62,272 nucleotides of DNA from Neoconidiobolus thromboides FSU 785 (GCA_025603075.1 MU626380.1:1-62272); one strand, 5' to 3'; shown: positions 13,496 through 25,550, counted from the first letter of the stretch. Program-made: numbers and translations. Notes: generated from the letters alone by a model not told the origin.

Positions 13496-14140
13496 ATGGA
13501 AACAGTTGACTTTGTAGAAGATAGTACATTGACAACGTTAAGTGGTAAATACAATGTTACTCAATAACTTAATAAAAATTGAACTATAAAAATTAGAAAC
13601 AATGAACCCAGCGGAAGAAAAAGGAGCTAATAAGTCAGCTGACACATTACAAGATACAATCGGGATATCACTAGACGATATGCTACTATCAAAAAATGTA
13701 GCTTACAGGATTGCTAAGGAAGCAGTAAATTAGAATAAATGAATATGTATAAAAGAGAATTAAATAATTAAATACTTCATAGTTACCAGAAAATGTAAAA
13801 TTTATGTCGGATTCCAAGATAGCTTTGGCTCAAGCTAGTACAGTATTCATTAACTATTTGGCTGCATGGTATTTTTTGAATTATTAGCCATTTTGAAGGA
13901 TCTAATTAATTTCATATCTATATTAGTGCTCAAGATTCAGCCATGAAAAATAAAAGAAAACAAATCAATGGTGAAGATGTATTACAAGCGTTATCTATTT
14001 TAGATTTTGAAGAATTTGTGCCATTTTTGAAAGAGTATTCAGAAGGTAAGACTAAGTTATAGATATTAGTTTTGTATATTGACTTGTTGCCAGAATTAAA
14101 GGAAAGCCAAGAAGCCAAGAGAATGAATAAAATGGAATAG
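13496..14140 (+). CDS. DPB4: DNA polymerase epsilon subunit Dpb4/POLE3, histone-fold
   Basis: Five small exons (13496-13544, 13597-13724, 13783-13868, 13927-14045, 14094-14140) join to 142 residues. The middle is a histone fold of the POLE3/CHRAC17 type: AYRIAKEALPENVKF, ALAQASTVFINYLAACA, MKNKRKQINGEDVLQAL, then FVPFLKEY. A charged tail is shorter than in animal POLE3. The protein pairs with Dpb3/POLE4 in DNA polymerase epsilon and may also serve an ISWI-type remodeller. The N-terminal about 30 residues are not conserved, so the first exon is the least certain part. A continuous open frame would be too short to find this gene; it appears only after splicing. Confidence 0.9.
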
Positions 14141-14491
14141 ATGTTATTTAATTTAATAAGATTTTTTAATGTATTAAAGTTTTATGAATCTAAGTTTAAT
14201 CTAGACTCATTTATATGTATACTTCGTTCAATAAAATTTGATAGTTGCTAACTTTTACTTTATTCCCTCAAAAGTTAATTATTGCATAAATATATTTTTA
14301 ATTTTACTAATATAATTCTATAAAGAATTACTTACTAGTTTCTATCAATATGAAAAGATTGGTATTTTAAATTATATATGTTTAGTATAGTTACCAAAAT
14401 ATAGCTATTGCTCTAGTTTTGTGTTATAAATAGTAAGTGTATTGGTATATATAATTTACTCTGGCATGGACTTTATACTGGAATAATAGTA

Positions 14492-14540
14492 ATAAAATAA
14501 AATAAAATAAAATAAAATAAAATAAAATAAAATAAAATAG
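14492..14540 (+). repeat. (TAAAA)n microsatellite
   Basis: About nine to ten perfect copies of the 5-base unit AATAA/TAAAA, directly before the tandem element pair. Confidence 0.9.
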
Positions 14541-14584
14541 AATCTGTCATTCGATTTATTCAGCTGCTGCATAAAATACAAAAC

Positions 14585-14690
14585 ATATGGAGATGTATTT
14601 TTGTGTTTAAGAATTTTACTAACGAATTTTCCGCTTAAATAGTGCTTAAAAAATGGAAAAAATAATGAAGTCAAAAAAACACTCCCATAT
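14585..14690 (+). mobile_element. MITE-like element, forward (first of tandem pair)
   Basis: Ends ATATGGAGATGT and ACTCCCATAT, arm GTTTAAGAATTTTACTAACG, core CCGCTTAAATAGTGCTTAAA. It abuts the next element head to tail. Confidence 0.75.
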
Positions 14691-14790
14691 GTGGATATAT
14701 TTCTTTAAGAATTTTACTAACAATTATTCTACTTAAATAGTCTTTAAAAAATCGAAAAAGTGATAAAACCAAAAAAAACTTCCCTATATA
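14691..14790 (+). mobile_element. MITE-like element, forward (second of tandem pair)
   Basis: Starts GTGGATATAT directly at the end of the previous copy, arm CTTTAAGAATTTTACTAAC, right end CTTCCCTATATA. More diverged than its neighbour. Confidence 0.65.
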
Positions 14791-14847
14791 TTACAATAAG
14801 TAATAAATAATACAATGAAAAATAATGTAAAGTTAAAATATAATTTA

Positions 14848-16119
14848 TTATATTTTCATCCAACCTAACATTGGAATGTTTTCAATTCGTTTATAAAAAC
14901 CAATATCTGTACCTGGCGTGATAGGAGCAATTAATAATAAAGGAGTATTGAGTTTATAGTTAATTATTCTGTTTGTGTTTACCACTTTAAAATCATTGAT
15001 TTTAACAATTTCAAGGTTTGGGAAAAGAGATACTAAAAAAAGAAGTATTATAAATGGATGGGAAAAATGATTGATTTCAATCCTTTTGACAAAGCTGCAT
15101 CTAATTGAATTGTACTTTTCACTACGTAAATTACCCTCAGTTAAGTAAGTATCACCAAATATTTGATGAATATTGAGATGTAATTCTTCAAAGTATATAG
15201 TCTGGATGCTTGATAACCTAGAAAGTGTATTTAATAATTCTTTTGTTAAGATGTCAATAGTGGCTTTTCTTATTGGTAATTCTAAGCAATCAGCACTAAT
15301 TAAATGTGATAAAATAGGTGTAGTTAAATCAACAGTTCTACTAATATTGATCAACCCCATAATATTTACATTGTATCTAGAAACATCTAATACTGATATG
15401 TCTTTCAACTGCTTTAAATTACCGAAACATACGATATCACGTTCAGACTTAAATCTTCCTTCAATCTCTAAATTTAAATTGGTGTTAAAATTTACACCAG
15501 GGTCGACTCCAGATGTATCAAAACAATTATTTGATCTCAAACACAAAAATTTTAGGTTGGTAAACATTGACTTAATAGTATCTAATCCATCAAAGCAAAA
15601 TCTACCACTTCCACTTATCTTAAATGATTTCAACACATCAGGATTCAAATATTTTATAACCTCACTAATAGTTATGTTACCTGTATTAATTTCAAATGAT
15701 TCGATTTGGCTTAAATAAGGTCTGAATAACTCCAATGCGCTCCTGCAATCCTTAGAATTTATAACCACTTTTCTCAATTTTGGTATGCTATTGACTATTT
15801 TAATATTATTATTATTAAATGTATCATCATAACGAATGGATTGTAAGTTTGAACAATGGCTCAAGTAGTTGATATTCTTATAATTAACATTCATGTGCTT
15901 TACTAATAATCCATTTTTCCTGATAAAGTTTTCTTGGTAATTTTGGCATCTTTCAAACTCATCATAAATTGAATAAGTTAGGTTGTATTCAATAGTTTTT
16001 TCTATAACTTTAGACAAGTATTTGGATAAATAACGCAATCTGAACAGCTCTTCTGGGTGTAATAACTTAAATACATCTTCTAATAGAATCTCTGACAAAT
16101 ACTCAAATTTCAAACTCAT
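14848..16119 (-). CDS. F-box / leucine-rich-repeat-like protein, 423 aa
   Basis: Single-exon gene. Residues 5-45 form an F-box-like motif (LSEILLEDVFKLLHPEELFRLR...LSKVI), which normally binds Skp1 in SCF ubiquitin ligases. The rest is a run of irregular leucine-rich repeats from about residue 75 to 400 (for example LQSIRYDD, LRKVVINS, LKFLCLRSNN), likely the substrate-recognition arm. No transmembrane segment or signal peptide is present. The start is fixed by an ATG directly after a pyrimidine-rich repeat tract. F-box families evolve fast, so no one-to-one ortholog can be named. Confidence 0.82.
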   Translation of the reverse strand: MSLKFEYLSEILLEDVFKLLHPEELFRLRYLSKYLSKVIEKTIEYNLTYSIYDEFERCQNYQENFIRKNGLLVKHMNVNYKNINYLSHCSNLQSIRYDDTFNNNNIKIVNSIPKLRKVVINSKDCRSALELFRPYLSQIESFEINTGNITISEVIKYLNPDVLKSFKISGSGRFCFDGLDTIKSMFTNLKFLCLRSNNCFDTSGVDPGVNFNTNLNLEIEGRFKSERDIVCFGNLKQLKDISVLDVSRYNVNIMGLINISRTVDLTTPILSHLISADCLELPIRKATIDILTKELLNTLSRLSSIQTIYFEELHLNIHQIFGDTYLTEGNLRSEKYNSIRCSFVKRIEINHFSHPFIILLFLVSLFPNLEIVKINDFKVVNTNRIINYKLNTPLLLIAPITPGTDIGFYKRIENIPMLGWMKI

Positions 16120-16136
16120 TTTGGAATTCGATAAGT

Positions 16137-16252
16137 AGCTTTTATCCTCCTTTTATCTTTTTTTTATCCTTTTTTTATCCTTTTTTTATCCTCCTTTTAT
16201 CCTTTTTTTTATCCTTCTTTTATTCTCCTTTTATCCTCCTTTTATATCTTTA
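16137..16252 (-). repeat. TTTTATCC tandem tract in F-box gene leader/promoter
   Basis: About ten imperfect copies of an 8-11 base unit (CTTTTATCCTC or TTTTTTTATCC) start 18 bases upstream of the F-box start codon. On the gene strand this is a purine tract with repeated GGATAAAA, so each unit carries a GATA core. It is either a GATA-factor binding array or a plain purine microsatellite. Confidence 0.8.
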
Positions 16253-16365
16253 GACCTGTTAAAAATACATTTGACTTGAATAAATTAAGTATGTTATATA
16301 ATGACTTAAACTTTGATCTTAATGACTAAATATTATTATTAAACTTCACTACAGTTATTTTCTAT

Positions 16366-16494
16366 AAATAGGGATGTATTTTGTATTTAACAATTTTATT
16401 AACAATTTTATTAACAATTTTATTAACAATTTCTCCGCTCAAATAATGCTTAAAAGATGGAAAAAGTGATGAAACCAAAAAACACCCATATATA
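16366..16494 (+). mobile_element. MITE-like element, forward, with internal tandem expansion
   Basis: Left end AAATAGGGATGT, core CCGCTCAAATAATGCTTAAA, right end ACACCCATATAT. The ATTTTATTAACA segment is repeated four times (normally once), making this copy about 130 bases. Confidence 0.75.
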
Positions 16495-16924
16495 CTTCAT
16501 AGTAATTGCTGATGAGTATTTATTTTTTATATAATATACAGGTAATATGTATTTTTTTTAAACTTTAAAAATTAATGAATAATCTGGCTAGATAGTAGAA
16601 TGGATTTATAAAACAAGACCATTAAAGCTATATTGTAATGTCAAAAATACTAGCGCCCAAAGTTGAATCTACTGACAATATACTTCAAACGAAGGATACC
16701 TATTCTATGTAATAGCTTTTCTGTAAAAAAGAATGTTTATACTATTAGATAAGTTAATCTAAATAATATAAATATCAACGTCAATGAAAAATAATATTTA
16801 TAAAACTAATTCTTAATATATATTGAACAACATATAAAGTTTGTATAAAATAGTCTTAAAATTAACATAAGTTTAACGATTAGATGATTTCGTTAATGAT
16901 AATTTGAATTTGAAAGTTTTTAGC

Positions 16925-17030
16925 ATATAGGAGTGTTTTTTTTAGCTTCATTACTTTTTCCATCTTTTAGCGCTATTTGAATGGAAAGATTACTAGTAAA
17001 ATCCTTAAACACAAAGATATATCCCTATAT
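16925..17030 (-). mobile_element. MITE-like element, reverse
   Basis: ATATAGGAGTGTTTTTTTT, arm GCTTCATTACTTTTTCC, core TTTTAGCGCTATTTGA, right end TATCCCTATAT. Confidence 0.75.
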
Positions 17031-17413
17031 TCTTTGGTTTAAATTACAATGTCTCTAAAGCTTTGTAATACTTTCGAACAAAATAAACATACGAAAATAA
17101 TACTCAGTTAAGTCAAAATATCACTATTTACTTTTGTGTTTCAATTTTTCTTTTTTTAATACTTGTGGTTTTTGAAAAGCCATCATAAAAATCCCGTCAT
17201 GCTTGTAACTATAATGAACAATCAAACCCCAAGATCATGTTAGAGCCTACTTTACTAAACATCATATTGTGATCAAATAATAGACATTTGAATGATTCAA
17301 CAAAGATTTAAAAAGTGATAAAAAAATAAAAAGATACTTTACTATCTTATTTTTATTCTAGAATAGCAAAAGTACTATTTATATAAAAAATAATACCAAT
17401 TGTATTTACAAAC

Positions 17414-18970
17414 TGATAATGAAACCGAAAAAAAAGCATCTTTGAATGGCTTAAAAAAAGCATAAATAAAGATATCAACTTTAAAATCATTTGTAGTAGC
17501 AAATTTCTAGGCAGTTTCAGTCTTGAGAACGATATTACTAGGCTGACAAAATACTTAGCTGATCGTAAAAGAAAAAAGTCTTTACCAAGAAGGGTAAGTT
17601 TATTATTATATGAATAAATTTTGATTCAATTGCCTATAAATACCATCAAAGATCATGAATCATTAAATCAAAAACAAATTGAATGTCATTTGTATAACAG
17701 AAATAACAAAGATTAATATGAAAATCCAATACTTATAGCCAAGTGTGGAAAAGGTAATTAATTGAAAATAATATAATGCTGTATTTCAAATAATAGCCAG
17801 TACCAAGTAGCAAGAAATTTATCATTATTGAGGATAATGTGGGGAATATTCATTTATTTAAAAAAGAAAGTGAATGTGGAAAATATGCTTACTTATTAAG
17901 CCTATATTAATCCTAATTATCAACACTAATATAATTAATTAAAGGCATATGACCAGTTAAATATAGTGCGAACAGTTTAAAAGTTAAAGGGTAAGACAAA
18001 GAGCTATTGATAAATTATAGCAACCCAAAAACAATTGTATACAACATAAGCCAAGACAAGCAAAAAAATGAGTTTTATGAAAATAACCACATTACAAAAT
18101 GCAATGATTATTTTAATAACCTGATTTTAACTGATATAAAAAATGGGGGCATATTTTTATTTGAACAGCGGGAATAAGCATATTCTTTGGTTTACAATAA
18201 TAATAATAATTGCCATCAAAAACACGATGTTAGTAAAGTTCAGTTTTTACCTTATCGTAACTTGTATTATTTTTTAACTTCATGAGCAACAGGCGAGTAA
18301 TCAAGCTATTGGATAATAGCAATAGTTCAATTACTTTAACTGTCTAAAATTATAGGATGTACATATACCTAACTCAAGTTTCTTATTCTGGTTTTGTTCA
18401 TCCTTATCTTTGGTTGATGGTAGTGTAAACAATAATAATAAGACACCCCATGGTAGTTTGGCTTTAACATTATTTTATCTATTGCTTTTGAGTCAATTTG
18501 GGCATAATAAATTTTATCCTCAATAGATACGGACTCAATATTTATTCAGCTTATATATATGATATATATAACAGTACCAATATAAATTCTAAGACATAAT
18601 ATCAATGCCATGTTGTAAAGTGTTTATGAAATCCATCATAATTCCATTGAGTCAATAATCGAGGAAAGATATGAACGCCTATTGATTAACTAACCATTAT
18701 ATTATAAACTGCTATCAGCCCATGTGTATTCCATTTAGTATTAGGCAACAATATTAAAGTAATACTAATAATATATTTAAGTCATAAAAATACCAGTTTT
18801 CTAACACGCCAACACCAAAGAGCTATTAATAATATTGGTTGGTGTCCCTTTGATTTTAAATATGCAAGTTGAATCAAATAAATATAAAAACCTGATATTT
18901 TAATCTTTATTCTAATCTATAGATCGTATCATGTTCGGATGGTTCCACAGCACAAGTATGGAGTATGTAA
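17414..18970 (+). pseudogene. Probable decayed WD-repeat-like gene
   Basis: Plus-strand sequence with several open, protein-like stretches split by stops. About 17440-17590 reads FEWLKKSINKDINFKIICSS... to LPRR, followed by GTAAGT. About 17800-17905 includes KKFIIIEDNVGNIHLF. About 18000-18220 is open for some 70 codons and ends LTDIKNGGIFLFEQRE before TAA. After that come HDVSKVQFLPYRN and then a last exon-like piece, IVSCSDGSTAQVW, ending at 18970, three bases from the convergent ICT1 stop. These resemble WD-repeat blades. In-frame stops often sit where Gln or Trp would fit (CAA to TAA, TGG to TGA). I could not build an intact spliced gene. It may be a recently dead gene or one with an intron pattern I failed to solve. 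Confidence 0.4.
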
Positions 18971-18972
18971 AG

Positions 18973-19759
18973 CTAATCCCAACTTTTATCTCTACGCAAC
19001 GATTTCTTTTCACTATGTTTCTTTTTAATTTTTTCTTTCTTTAATTTTCCAATATTTAAACTAAATTATTAATCTTTATATTTATGATAAATAACTAACT
19101 GACTCACTTTTTTTCCATATTTAATTTGGCTTCTAAGCTCATTTCTTTTGGTATATCATCAAAGATAGGTTTTAAATTGTTATAAAATTTCTGTAATACT
19201 GCTTCTCGATTTTGTATTTGAGTACGAAAGCTGTCACTCGTTAGTATGTACTCTCCGCTTTTGTTCACTTTTTTATTGTATCGCTTTGTTTATTTTTAAC
19301 ATTATTCGATTAATTAGCTGTATAGTTAAACTTACTTCATCATACAATAGCTTATCTCTTACAAAATAGGGTAACCAGGTGGCGGAATGTAAGTTAACTC
19401 TAAACTCAACTTTACTTGAAACTAGCATAATAAATAATTTTAAAAAAAGTAAATTTCAAATAATCACCATTTTACCTTTATTTACATTTTGCCCCCCAGG
19501 TCCACTACTTCTTATGAAACTAAATGTAACAGATTCTAAATACTTGTTATAAAATAAATAGCAACAAAATATAAGTTTTACTATCGCTTAATGGAATAGC
19601 CTCCACATTAAATGTTGGCCACCAAGTACTTATTTGTTGGTTAATATCACTACTTTTGTTATCATTAGTTGAATAATACTTGAAATTAAACAAAGCTTTG
19701 GGTTTTGGATGTATTTTATTAAGTAAAAAATTATTTATTAAAGTATTAAATCTCATCAA
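18973..19759 (-). CDS. ICT1-type mitochondrial peptidyl-tRNA hydrolase (RF1-like GGQ domain)
   Basis: Five exons (19582-19759, 19476-19535, 19336-19421, 19108-19283, 18973-19060) join to 195 residues. The N-terminus is basic and hydroxylated, as expected for a mitochondrial presequence. The GGQ motif lies at about 73-75 in SSGPGGQNVNKV, followed by KVEFRVNL and WLPYFVRDKL, and then NKSGEYILTSDSFRTQ.NRE as in ICT1/MRPL58 and bacterial ArfB. The last exon supplies the basic tail (KKEKIKKKHSEKKSLRR) that anchors such proteins in the mRNA channel. Role: release of peptides from stalled mitochondrial ribosomes. One acceptor is CAAAG. The gene is divergent from the TSTD2-like gene across only 111 bases. 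Confidence 0.92.
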
Positions 19760-19870
19760 ATTAAAGAAACTTTTAAAAATAGGTTTGCTTTTATTTTTAT
19801 TTTTTAATTTAACTAGAAAACTCGTAATTTTTTACTCTTTATTCTTTGTATTTTAATTCCTAACAAAATA
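19760..19870. promoter_or_regulatory. Short bidirectional promoter, ICT1 / TSTD2-like
   Basis: The two start codons face away from each other across 111 bases of AT-rich sequence, so promoter elements must be shared or overlap. No CCAAT motif is visible. Confidence 0.55.
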
Positions 19871-21301
19871 ATGTTAAGACGTGAAAAAGGCTCGGATTCA
19901 ATAACTTATCACTGTAATTGTGCCCCAGACCAAGGGCGAGTAGTTTTATTCTACATCTATTTCAATTTAACCAACGTTATCGAATTTCACGAACAACAAC
20001 AAACATTGCTAAAAGACTTAAATCTATTAGGAAAACTAAAGATCAGTCAAGAGGGTTTAAACATCACCTTAGCAGGCTCTCAATTAAACGTAAACAGCTA
20101 TATTTCATGGATTTGTAATTATTTGGTGGATAATAAAATTTTCCCAGTTGCACCTGATTTAAAGCTGTTGTTAACAAGCATTGAAGAAAAGGAAGTGGTG
20201 GATGAAAGCGAAATAAATAAAAACTCATTGAACATACTTGATTGTTTGGTCGAAAATGATAAATACAAATTAAGTGATGACATTAGATTCTGGACACCTT
20301 TGAAGAAAGCATTTTTTAAACCTAGCGATGGATGTGAACATGTGTTTGATAAGTTAAGTATCAAAATAGTGGATGAGATATGTCCATTTCAAGTTGAAAA
20401 TAAGGATTTTAAGCTAGATTTGGAATGGAAAAATGATTTAGGTAATAAAAATACTATATTTATTAGCCAATTTAATGATTTAAAATTTAACTTTATAGAA
20501 AAAGAAAGGATAGAAAGAATAAAACTAAAGCCTAGAGAGTTTCATTTTTTAATTAAAGAGAAGAAAGATGACGGTTTAATTTTAGATGTAAGAAACTATT
20601 ATGAAAGTGAAATTGGAAAATTCGATGAAGCTTTATGTCCTCCAATTAGAAATTTCAAAGCTTTACCACAATATTTAAAAAGTATTAAATTTAAACCAAA
20701 TAATAAGCATTTGTTTACTTATTGTACTGGAGGGATTCGTTGGTAAGTTAGTAAAGAATGGGTAATGATATATTAATTCAATCATTTATTTTAGTGAAAA
20801 AGCAAGTGCTTATATAAAAGATTATTTAAATGAAACTTCAAGTACGAATGAAATTGAAAAATTATATATGTTAGAAGGTGGGATCCATAACTATTTAGAA
20901 TGGTTTCAGAAATCTGAGTTGCCAAAGGAAGGTAATATTAAAAGTGAAAATTTGATTATAATAATGATAATAAAATATCTCTTCTTTATATAGAATGCTT
21001 ATTCCAAGGTAAAAATTATGTGTTTGATGCTCGACAATCGATGGGTTTAGATGATACAAACTTGATATCAAAGTGCGGCCATTGTGACCAGTTGACTGCT
21101 AATTTATTCAAATGTAAGTCGACTTGTTGCCATAAAATTATTATTCGATGTGAGGTGGCTTGCTTTGAACAGCTACCTTTTTGTTGTGGTAATTGTAATA
21201 ATATCGACCAGGAATTGGAAACCCGTAGTAAAGGTGGGAATAGTAAAAAGAGAGCCCTTTGTCAGTGTGAGTTGGATAGAATTCAAAGTTTTAAGTTGTA
21301 A
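19871..21301 (+). CDS. Rhodanese-domain protein, TSTD2 / TrhO-like
   Basis: Three exons (19871-20742, 20795-20931, 20994-21301) join to about 438 residues. The N-terminal part (about 20-110) matches the acylphosphatase-like domain of the UPF0176/TrhO family (KISQEGLNITLAG). The rhodanese domain carries LILDVRNYYESEIGKF and the active-site loop CTGGIRCEKAS, with likely catalytic Cys285; this motif is completed only after the first intron is removed. The C-terminal part has pairs of cysteines (CGHCDQL, CKSTCCHK, CCGNC) that probably bind zinc, as in TSTD2. Bacterial TrhO hydroxylates tRNA uridine-34; whether this protein does so is inferred from homology. Confidence 0.9.
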
Positions 21302-21393
21302 GTTAATAATAAATAGAAAATATAATTTGATTTTAAATTTTTTGAGTTTTTTGAATTTTAAAAAATATAGAGTTTAATTTCGATCTATTTGAG

Positions 21394-21398
21394 CCAAT
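21394..21398 (+). promoter_or_regulatory. CCAAT box upstream of ACL4
   Basis: GAGCCAATAAAA, 78 bases before the start codon and 93 bases after the upstream stop. Confidence 0.45.
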
Positions 21399-21475
21399 AA
21401 AAGTCAAATATAATAATCAATAGTAAACTAAATAAAAAAATGTTTTTTTGATTGAAAAAACAACTTATTAAAAAA

Positions 21476-22755
21476 ATGGAGGCCTCAAGCATAGACCAAG
21501 TATTACACTTCCCAGAAGAAAGACTCATAGAATTCATCGAAAAAAAGATGCAAGAAGGGGAGCATGAGCTTATCCAACAATTAGTAGATAAGAAAATTAC
21601 TTTGGAACCAACTAATCTTAAATTAGTGGTATTGAAAGCTAATTTATTGATAGACATGGGGCATTGGGATCAAGGATATGAAGTAAAATTAACTAAAAAA
21701 TGAAATAACATAAAGATTTTAATACTGTTTTCTATTTTATAGCTATTAATAAGTCTTTTACAGACAGAGGAAGGTCAAAAGTGTGCTGAAGTTTATATGG
21801 GATTAGCACAAATGACAACAGAACTAGACTCGGTACAATATTATACCCAAGGGCTTGATATCTATTTAAAAGAATTGAAAGAGTTTAATGGTACTGAATC
21901 TGGATTGATTGATCTAAAAAGAAAAATTTCGGATAGTTTTATAGCATTGACTGAGTTGTATTTAACTGATCTTTGGTAAGTTTTAAAGCTTTTGTTCTTT
22001 ATTATTTTGTTTATTTATAAAATTTAGCTTCGAACCAGATGCAGAAAAAAGGTGTGAAAACTATTTGTCGCAAGCGATCCAAATTGATAATAAAAATAGT
22101 ATCATCTATCAAACTTTAGCTTCAGTAAGGTTATCTCAACATAGGGAAGAGGAAGCTAAAGAATGTTTGTTGAGTTCATTTAATTTGTGGTATAATAAAC
22201 CAGAAGGTAAAAAGAATAATTTTACATAATGAATTATTTTGTTAATATTATTTAAAGTGACTCCGCCTATCTATCAAACACGTTCAGCATTAGCACGTAT
22301 GTTTATAGAAACTTCAATGATGGAAGAAGCTTTACAAGTATTAGAACATTTAAACGCCGAAGATAATTCCAGTGTAGAAACTTGGTACTTATTTGGTTTA
22401 TGTAATTATCTTTCAGCTCAAAAAGAAGAAGAATTACAAAATGAAGATGAGGCTTCAAAAGGATTTGAATATTATAAAGATAGTTGGGAGTGTCTATTAA
22501 CCGCTTCTAAAGTAAGCTTGAGTTTTTATCATATTTTGAGTTTAAATTGACAGTTTTTTTTAGTTGGCTAATGATTGTGGTTATGATGATTATGAAGTTC
22601 TCAAACATATTGAAGAATTGAAGATGGATATATTGGCTAGATATCCAGGGTTAGAGAATCATGATTTAGAAGAAGAAAAAGAAACAGGGGATGGTGAGAA
22701 TCTAGAAGAGGTTGACTTTTATACAGATGAAGAGGAAGAGGAAGCTATGGAATAA
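21476..22755 (+). CDS. ACL4: Acl4-like TPR chaperone of ribosomal protein uL4
   Basis: Five exons (21476-21682, 21743-21975, 22028-22206, 22258-22511, 22564-22755) give 354 residues. The ATG at 21476 is preferred because the product then begins MEASSIDQVL. The protein is a series of TPR-like helix pairs (for example GYELLISLLQTEEGQKCAEVYMGLAQM, YLSQAIQIDNKNSIIYQTLASV, TWYLFGLCNYLSA). It ends in a conserved segment with CGYDDYEVLKHIEELK, followed by a highly acidic tail. That layout fits Acl4, which protects newly made Rpl4 on its way to the nucleolus and the large ribosomal subunit. The fourth intron uses a TTAAAG acceptor. Confidence 0.87.
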
Positions 22756-23123
22756 TTAAGTAGAATAAGTATTGGTCATAATCCTCTTTTTTAAGCTTAT
22801 TAATTGTAATAAAAATAGAAATTTTAATTTTTAATAGTCTTTTTAATCTTTTTATAGTAAATAGAACATTTTCTGAGCTAGTTTTGTATACAATATAATC
22901 ATGAAATAATGTCAATATATAATCTTTGATATTAAATAAATTCAATATATTCAATATATCAATGCGTGCATGAATGCAATAGCTATGAGTAAAAGATTAT
23001 AAAACATATTAATAATAAACAAAATGTTAGAAAAAAAGTTTAATTGCTTTAAAAAAAGAGTATATTATATAAGAACTGCCATGAAAAAATTTGATTTCAC
23101 TCGTATCCAATTTTAATTACAAT
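22756..23123. other. Convergent spacer between ACL4 and ARF1
   Basis: 368 bases holding the 3' ends of both genes. AT-rich; no feature seen beyond T and A runs suited to 3' processing. Confidence 0.55.
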
Positions 23124-23845
<722 letters not shown>

Positions 23846-25454
23846 TTATTTATTTAGTTTTAATATAGTCTGCTCTTTTTCTTATTTGGAGTTCTAAATT
23901 TAAAAATAAGATATTGTTTATTTTTAAAGCTTGAATACTTAAAAGAGTTCGATTTTATTTTTTCTATTCAAATTATACACTTTCTCCTCTTTCTAAAAGC
24001 TATCGAAGGGGAAAAGTCCATTTTATAACTTATGATTGGCTCATTTTATTGGAATAACTCTCTAATTTCAAGCTTTATTGAGTCAAGTTAACCAATCATT
24101 TGGTTACATTGCATTTACAATTTGTTGTTCAAATCTTACTATAACAATTTAACGTGGATAAATAACTGTACAAGTTAGAAAAAGAATGGAAGTTTATGTT
24201 AGGATAGTAATTAACTGATATATCATGCTACAAGATCACTTTAATTATCAATCTGAACTAATTTTGTAATAACATTATTTTAATATCATTATATCTAGTG
24301 CCACTTTTACCTGAATCTTTCATGAATGGATCCACCAATAAATCATAATTAGTTCATTCAATTTCAAAACATAGAGTTAAAATAGATTTAATTGATCCAA
24401 ACTATTGTTTGATAGGTTTAATTTGCTATTAAACAAGACAATGAAGAACATAATTTATAAATTGAGACTTATTTATTGCAAAATTTAAAAATTTTGCATG
24501 TACACCTATTTCCATTAACTTTTAAATATAAAATTTATTTTATTATTCTACATATTGATATCCTTGAAATAAAGTATTATCTTACATAATATAAAAGTCT
24601 TCTATTTTAATTAGTTAATAATAAAACAGATTAGTGATTGATTTAAAAACAGGTTTTTAACCCCAAAAGTGGAATGTTTGGCATTTTGCTAAATTTTTAT
24701 GCTTCGTTAAATTTACTTTTTTTTGCAGTTTTAAGTAATAAGAAAATTAGTTGAAACTGAAATTTGAATTAAATTACAGTTTTTGCAACTCTATTGTGAT
24801 ATAATTTATGGTGATTTTTAATACCAGTTATTTATTTATTTATTTATTTGGTTTTTAAAGCTTATTATTAGATTTTGTTATGGTTTTGTTCTTTAATCAA
24901 TAGTAGATTTAATTGCAATAAAGCTGCAACAATTGTAACAGACTAGGTTTATTTTAGAAAATTTAATAAATACTATAATAATTTTAATTATATTTTTTTT
25001 TAGTTTATAAACATTAATTAAATAAGATTATATAGTTTTTAAATTAATAATATATACATTTGTTTTTAAAATTAAAGATATTTTTAGAGTATAATTCTTT
25101 ATATTACTAATAAAAAAACATATATATGTAATATTAGTTTATGCATAAATTCAATTTTTTTATGATAAAATTAAATGCAATGATTTTTTTTATAATAAGC
25201 TAAAAATAATAAGTTGTTATTATAAATGTATTTATTTTTAAAATTTAATTTAGCTAATTTAGCTTAAAATTTATAATGACAAAGTAATAGATTCCATTAT
25301 TTAAGTATTTTTTTCTGGTATTATTTATTTAACTAATTTTAATAAATTTCATTACAGCTAGCTGCTTTTCATAGTTATTTAATATTTGTATTTTTATTTA
25401 AAAATATCATTTACTTAAAGAACAAGAAAAATGGAATTAAAAACAATTGCAATA

Positions 25455-25550
25455 TTTGTAAGTGTTTTTTTTTGATTTCATCACTTTTTCTATCTTTTAA
25501 GCACTATCTGAGTGGAAAAATTATTAACAAAATTATTAAATATAAAAATA
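25455..25550 (-). mobile_element. MITE-like element, reverse (half of head-to-head pair)
   Basis: Arm TTTGATTTCATCACTTTTTC, core TTTTAAGCACTATCTGAGTGG. Its outer right terminus is missing and it runs straight into the next copy. Confidence 0.65.

Larger units (their letters stand above)
14141..14847. other. Intergenic between DPB4 and F-box gene
   Basis: Convergent intergenic region with a pentanucleotide microsatellite (14492-14540) and two adjoining inverted-repeat elements (14585-14790). No open frame worth calling. Confidence 0.65.
16253..17413. other. Intergenic region with two MITE-like elements
   Basis: AT-rich spacer without supported coding sequence, holding elements at 16366-16494 and 16925-17030. 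Confidence 0.55.

Noticed and set aside
15173-15718. 181-codon plus-strand open frame
   Set aside because: Antisense to the F-box/LRR coding sequence, which has a clear F-box and a good start.
17414-18970. Genetic code with TAA/TAG read as Gln
   Set aside because: The reading frame is longer if stops are read as Gln, but SNF1, ACL4, ARF1, MMM1 and others end normally at TAA, TAG or TGA, and in such AT-rich DNA a stop every 11 codons is expected by chance.
24294-24420. Gene scrap LVPLLPESFMNG
   Set aside because: About 17 codons before the first stop and no clear continuation.
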